From contig NZ_MAXC01000012.1 of NCBI RefSeq assembly GCF_001693485.1, positions 248,001 through 312,000 on the forward strand: 64,000 nt of DNA. The letters are read 5' to 3'. A program made the position numbers and the translations under genes. Within the stretch, counting starts at the first letter, position 1; every line of letters begins with the position of its first letter. Of this stretch, positions 62,675-64,000 are shown in pieces. Below the pieces are notes generated by a model. The model did no database searches, was not told where the DNA came from, and saw nothing but the letters and a program-made list of their open reading frames with translations. The stretch comes from Bradyrhizobium sp. LMTR 3. GTDB taxonomy: Bacteria; Pseudomonadota; Alphaproteobacteria; Rhizobiales; Xanthobacteraceae.

Positions 62675-63436
62675 TCATCGTAATGCGGGCAGCTCAACTC
62701 GCCTTTCTGTCTTTCGCGCTGAGATCAGGAGTATCATCGGCCGCTCCAGCTCTTCGGCCAGTTCGGGCAAGTGCTCGATCTGTTCGCGCGCCGGGGCGAA
62801 TTCCTCGACCCGGCGCAACTCGAAGCCCGCATCAATCAGCGTGTTGAGCGTCGTGCCGAGCGTCCGGTGATACTTCAGCACGCCCTTGGCGAACCAGTCC
62901 GTGCGGCGCTCGCCCTCGACCGAGTAGCCATTGACGGGCCAGGTCTTGCGGCCGTCTTCATCGGCGATCCACTGCGGATGCGCCGCAGCCATGAAGATCG
63001 GATGCTCGATCGTGAAGACCAGATCTGCACCGGGGACCAGCGCCTTGTGGATCATGCGCGCGAGGCGCTCGAAATCCTCGACATAGTGAAAGGTCAGCGC
63101 GCTGTAGACGAGGTCGAAAGCCGCTTCGGGCAGTTCCAGTGTCTCGAGATCGGCGAGCCAATATTCGATGGCCGGGTCCGAGGTATCGACCTTGGCGCGT
63201 GCGATCATGTTCTGCGACAGATCGAAGCCAAGCACCGAGACCGCGCCCTGCGCGCGCATCCAGCGCGCGGCCCAGCCGAAGCCGCAGCCCAGATCGGCCA
63301 CGCGCTTGCCAGTTAGCGCGGGCAGCATGGCCTGAACAGCCGGCCATTCAGGCGCACCGTCCAGCCCATGCACCTGGCGAGGCAATTGGCTGTAGCCAGC
63401 GAAGAAATCGGGATTGTCGTAGATATTCTGTGCCAC
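62675..63436 (-). CDS. Class I SAM-dependent methyltransferase
   Basis: A 253-residue methyltransferase. It begins VAQNIYDNPDFFAGYSQLPR, the typical N-terminus of this family, and the SAM motif RVADLGCGFGWAARWMRAQG follows. A later block VPGADLVFTIEHPIFMAAA is also characteristic. GTG at 63436 has GGAG about 6 bases upstream and fits the family start; an in-frame ATG lies four codons earlier at 63448. The substrate is unknown, perhaps a small molecule. Confidence 0.9.
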   Translation of the reverse strand: MAQNIYDNPDFFAGYSQLPRQVHGLDGAPEWPAVQAMLPALTGKRVADLGCGFGWAARWMRAQGAVSVLGFDLSQNMIARAKVDTSDPAIEYWLADLETLELPEAAFDLVYSALTFHYVEDFERLARMIHKALVPGADLVFTIEHPIFMAAAHPQWIADEDGRKTWPVNGYSVEGERRTDWFAKGVLKYHRTLGTTLNTLIDAGFELRRVEEFAPAREQIEHLPELAEELERPMILLISARKTERRVELPALR

Positions 63437-63704
63437 GTTTATCTCCATAATGGAGGCAGGTCGGAACAGCTTTCCGTCTCGATACTCTTCCATCGTGATC
63501 ACTGCTGAGGATCGGTCGACGAAGTTGTAGCGCGAGCCGTCGTCGTTATCGTGCAGTGGCATTACGGCGATAGAAATACGTCGCCAGTGTTTCCCGCGCT
63601 CGCGCGATTTTCCCCGCGCCCCCAATCACTGATTTGCCAATCCTGGCAAGAAACTTATTCCACGCCCGCTTAAAATTTTTCGCTTAACGCGACATCCAAA
63701 TCAA

Positions 63705-64000
63705 TCCTACAACTCCGCCATCCCGTTCCGCTCGAGGGGCGATGGCCAGCGTCACTAACGTTGGGACGGGTTGCGGTGGACGCGGCAGCGTTCGGGCGCG
63801 CGATGTGTTCGCAGGGCGGTCTTTCCGTGAGCGAGCACGACCTGCGCAGACGACCGGCGCTTAAACGCCTCAGCGAAAACTTCTTCTGGCAGCATACGGG
63901 CCGGTCGAAGCGCTTTTGTCCGGGGAAGCCGTGGACGGCAAAACCGCGCGGTCCTGGCACCCGTTGCTGGTGTCAAGCCGATGGAGATTGTCGGGCCCAA
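63705..64000. repeat. Dispersed-repeat-like sequence at the window edge
   Basis: From about 63741 the sequence runs ATGGCCAGCGTCACTAACGT and then GGGACGGGTTGCGGTGGACG, and near the edge GTGTCAAGCCGATGGAGAT. I recall very similar blocks scattered through Bradyrhizobium and Rhodopseudomonas genomes, usually as spurious open frames. It appears to continue past the window. Frames on both strands here look non-coding. The memory-based match could not be checked. Confidence 0.55.

Noticed and set aside
63670..64000. Short minus-strand frames at the right edge
   Set aside because: Composition and overlap with the repeat-like block argue against real genes.
1..64000. tRNA, rRNA, CRISPR, integrase or transposase genes
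   Set aside because: I looked for TpsiC-like GGTTCGAATCC blocks, regular short direct repeats and recombinase motifs and found none convincing.

Overview
The window is high-GC chromosomal DNA from an alphaproteobacterium, most probably Bradyrhizobium or a close relative in the Nitrobacteraceae. The evidence is the high GC content, the neighbouring ppk and ppx genes, an lptF-lptG-lptD-surA-pdxA-rsmA operon, many small conserved proteins of the kind found in Bradyrhizobium, and intergenic elements resembling dispersed repeats of that group. The genus is an inference. I see no tRNA or rRNA genes, CRISPR array, insertion sequence or phage.

0-12 kb: polyphosphate kinase and exopolyphosphatase, a lone hypothetical gene, a three-gene TRAP transporter operon (dctM-dctQ-dctP), a short decayed copy of the 3' part of ppx, a methyl-accepting chemotaxis protein and a SAM methyltransferase.

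11.4-23.6 kb is the most distinctive region, a copper and sulfane-sulfur stress island. It has a short CDF-like transporter, a 38-residue Met-rich membrane peptide, a leftward operon (FixH-like protein, CusB with two metal-binding repeats, CusA, c-type cytochrome) and a Cys-rich exported protein. It continues with an 18-Cys Csp-type copper storage protein, a 69-residue Cys-rich protein and a divergent pair made of an ArsR-rhodanese fusion regulator and a persulfide dioxygenase-MFS-cysteine desulfurase operon. The divergent pair shares a perfect 9-bp inverted repeat. No outer-membrane CusC, CusF or dedicated copper regulator is present.

23.8-34.1 kb carries two separate ArsR-SRPBCC gene pairs, each with its own inverted repeat upstream, two DUF1801 proteins, a Crp/Fnr regulator, several small conserved proteins, a Bradyrhizobium-type intergenic repeat, and a Bug solute receptor - CoA transferase - HMG-CoA-lyase-like operon divergent from a LysR regulator.

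34.1-52.7 kb holds an orphan molybdenum hydroxylase large subunit, TerC, Ndk, a His-rich exported protein with a clear terminator, an ABC-F ATPase, a lipoprotein, HolC, PepA, the LPS-export/outer-membrane biogenesis operon (LptF, LptG, LptD, SurA) running into PdxA and RsmA, and a zinc alcohol dehydrogenase.

52.7-64 kb is accessory: an AhpD-like / DUF417 / SDR operon with a divergent LysR regulator, a fatty acid desaturase, a Tat-exported vanadium-haloperoxidase-like protein whose usual catalytic histidine is replaced by alanine, an AEC transporter, small exported proteins including one built from two copies of a Cys motif, a methyltransferase, and a dispersed-repeat-like sequence running off the right end.
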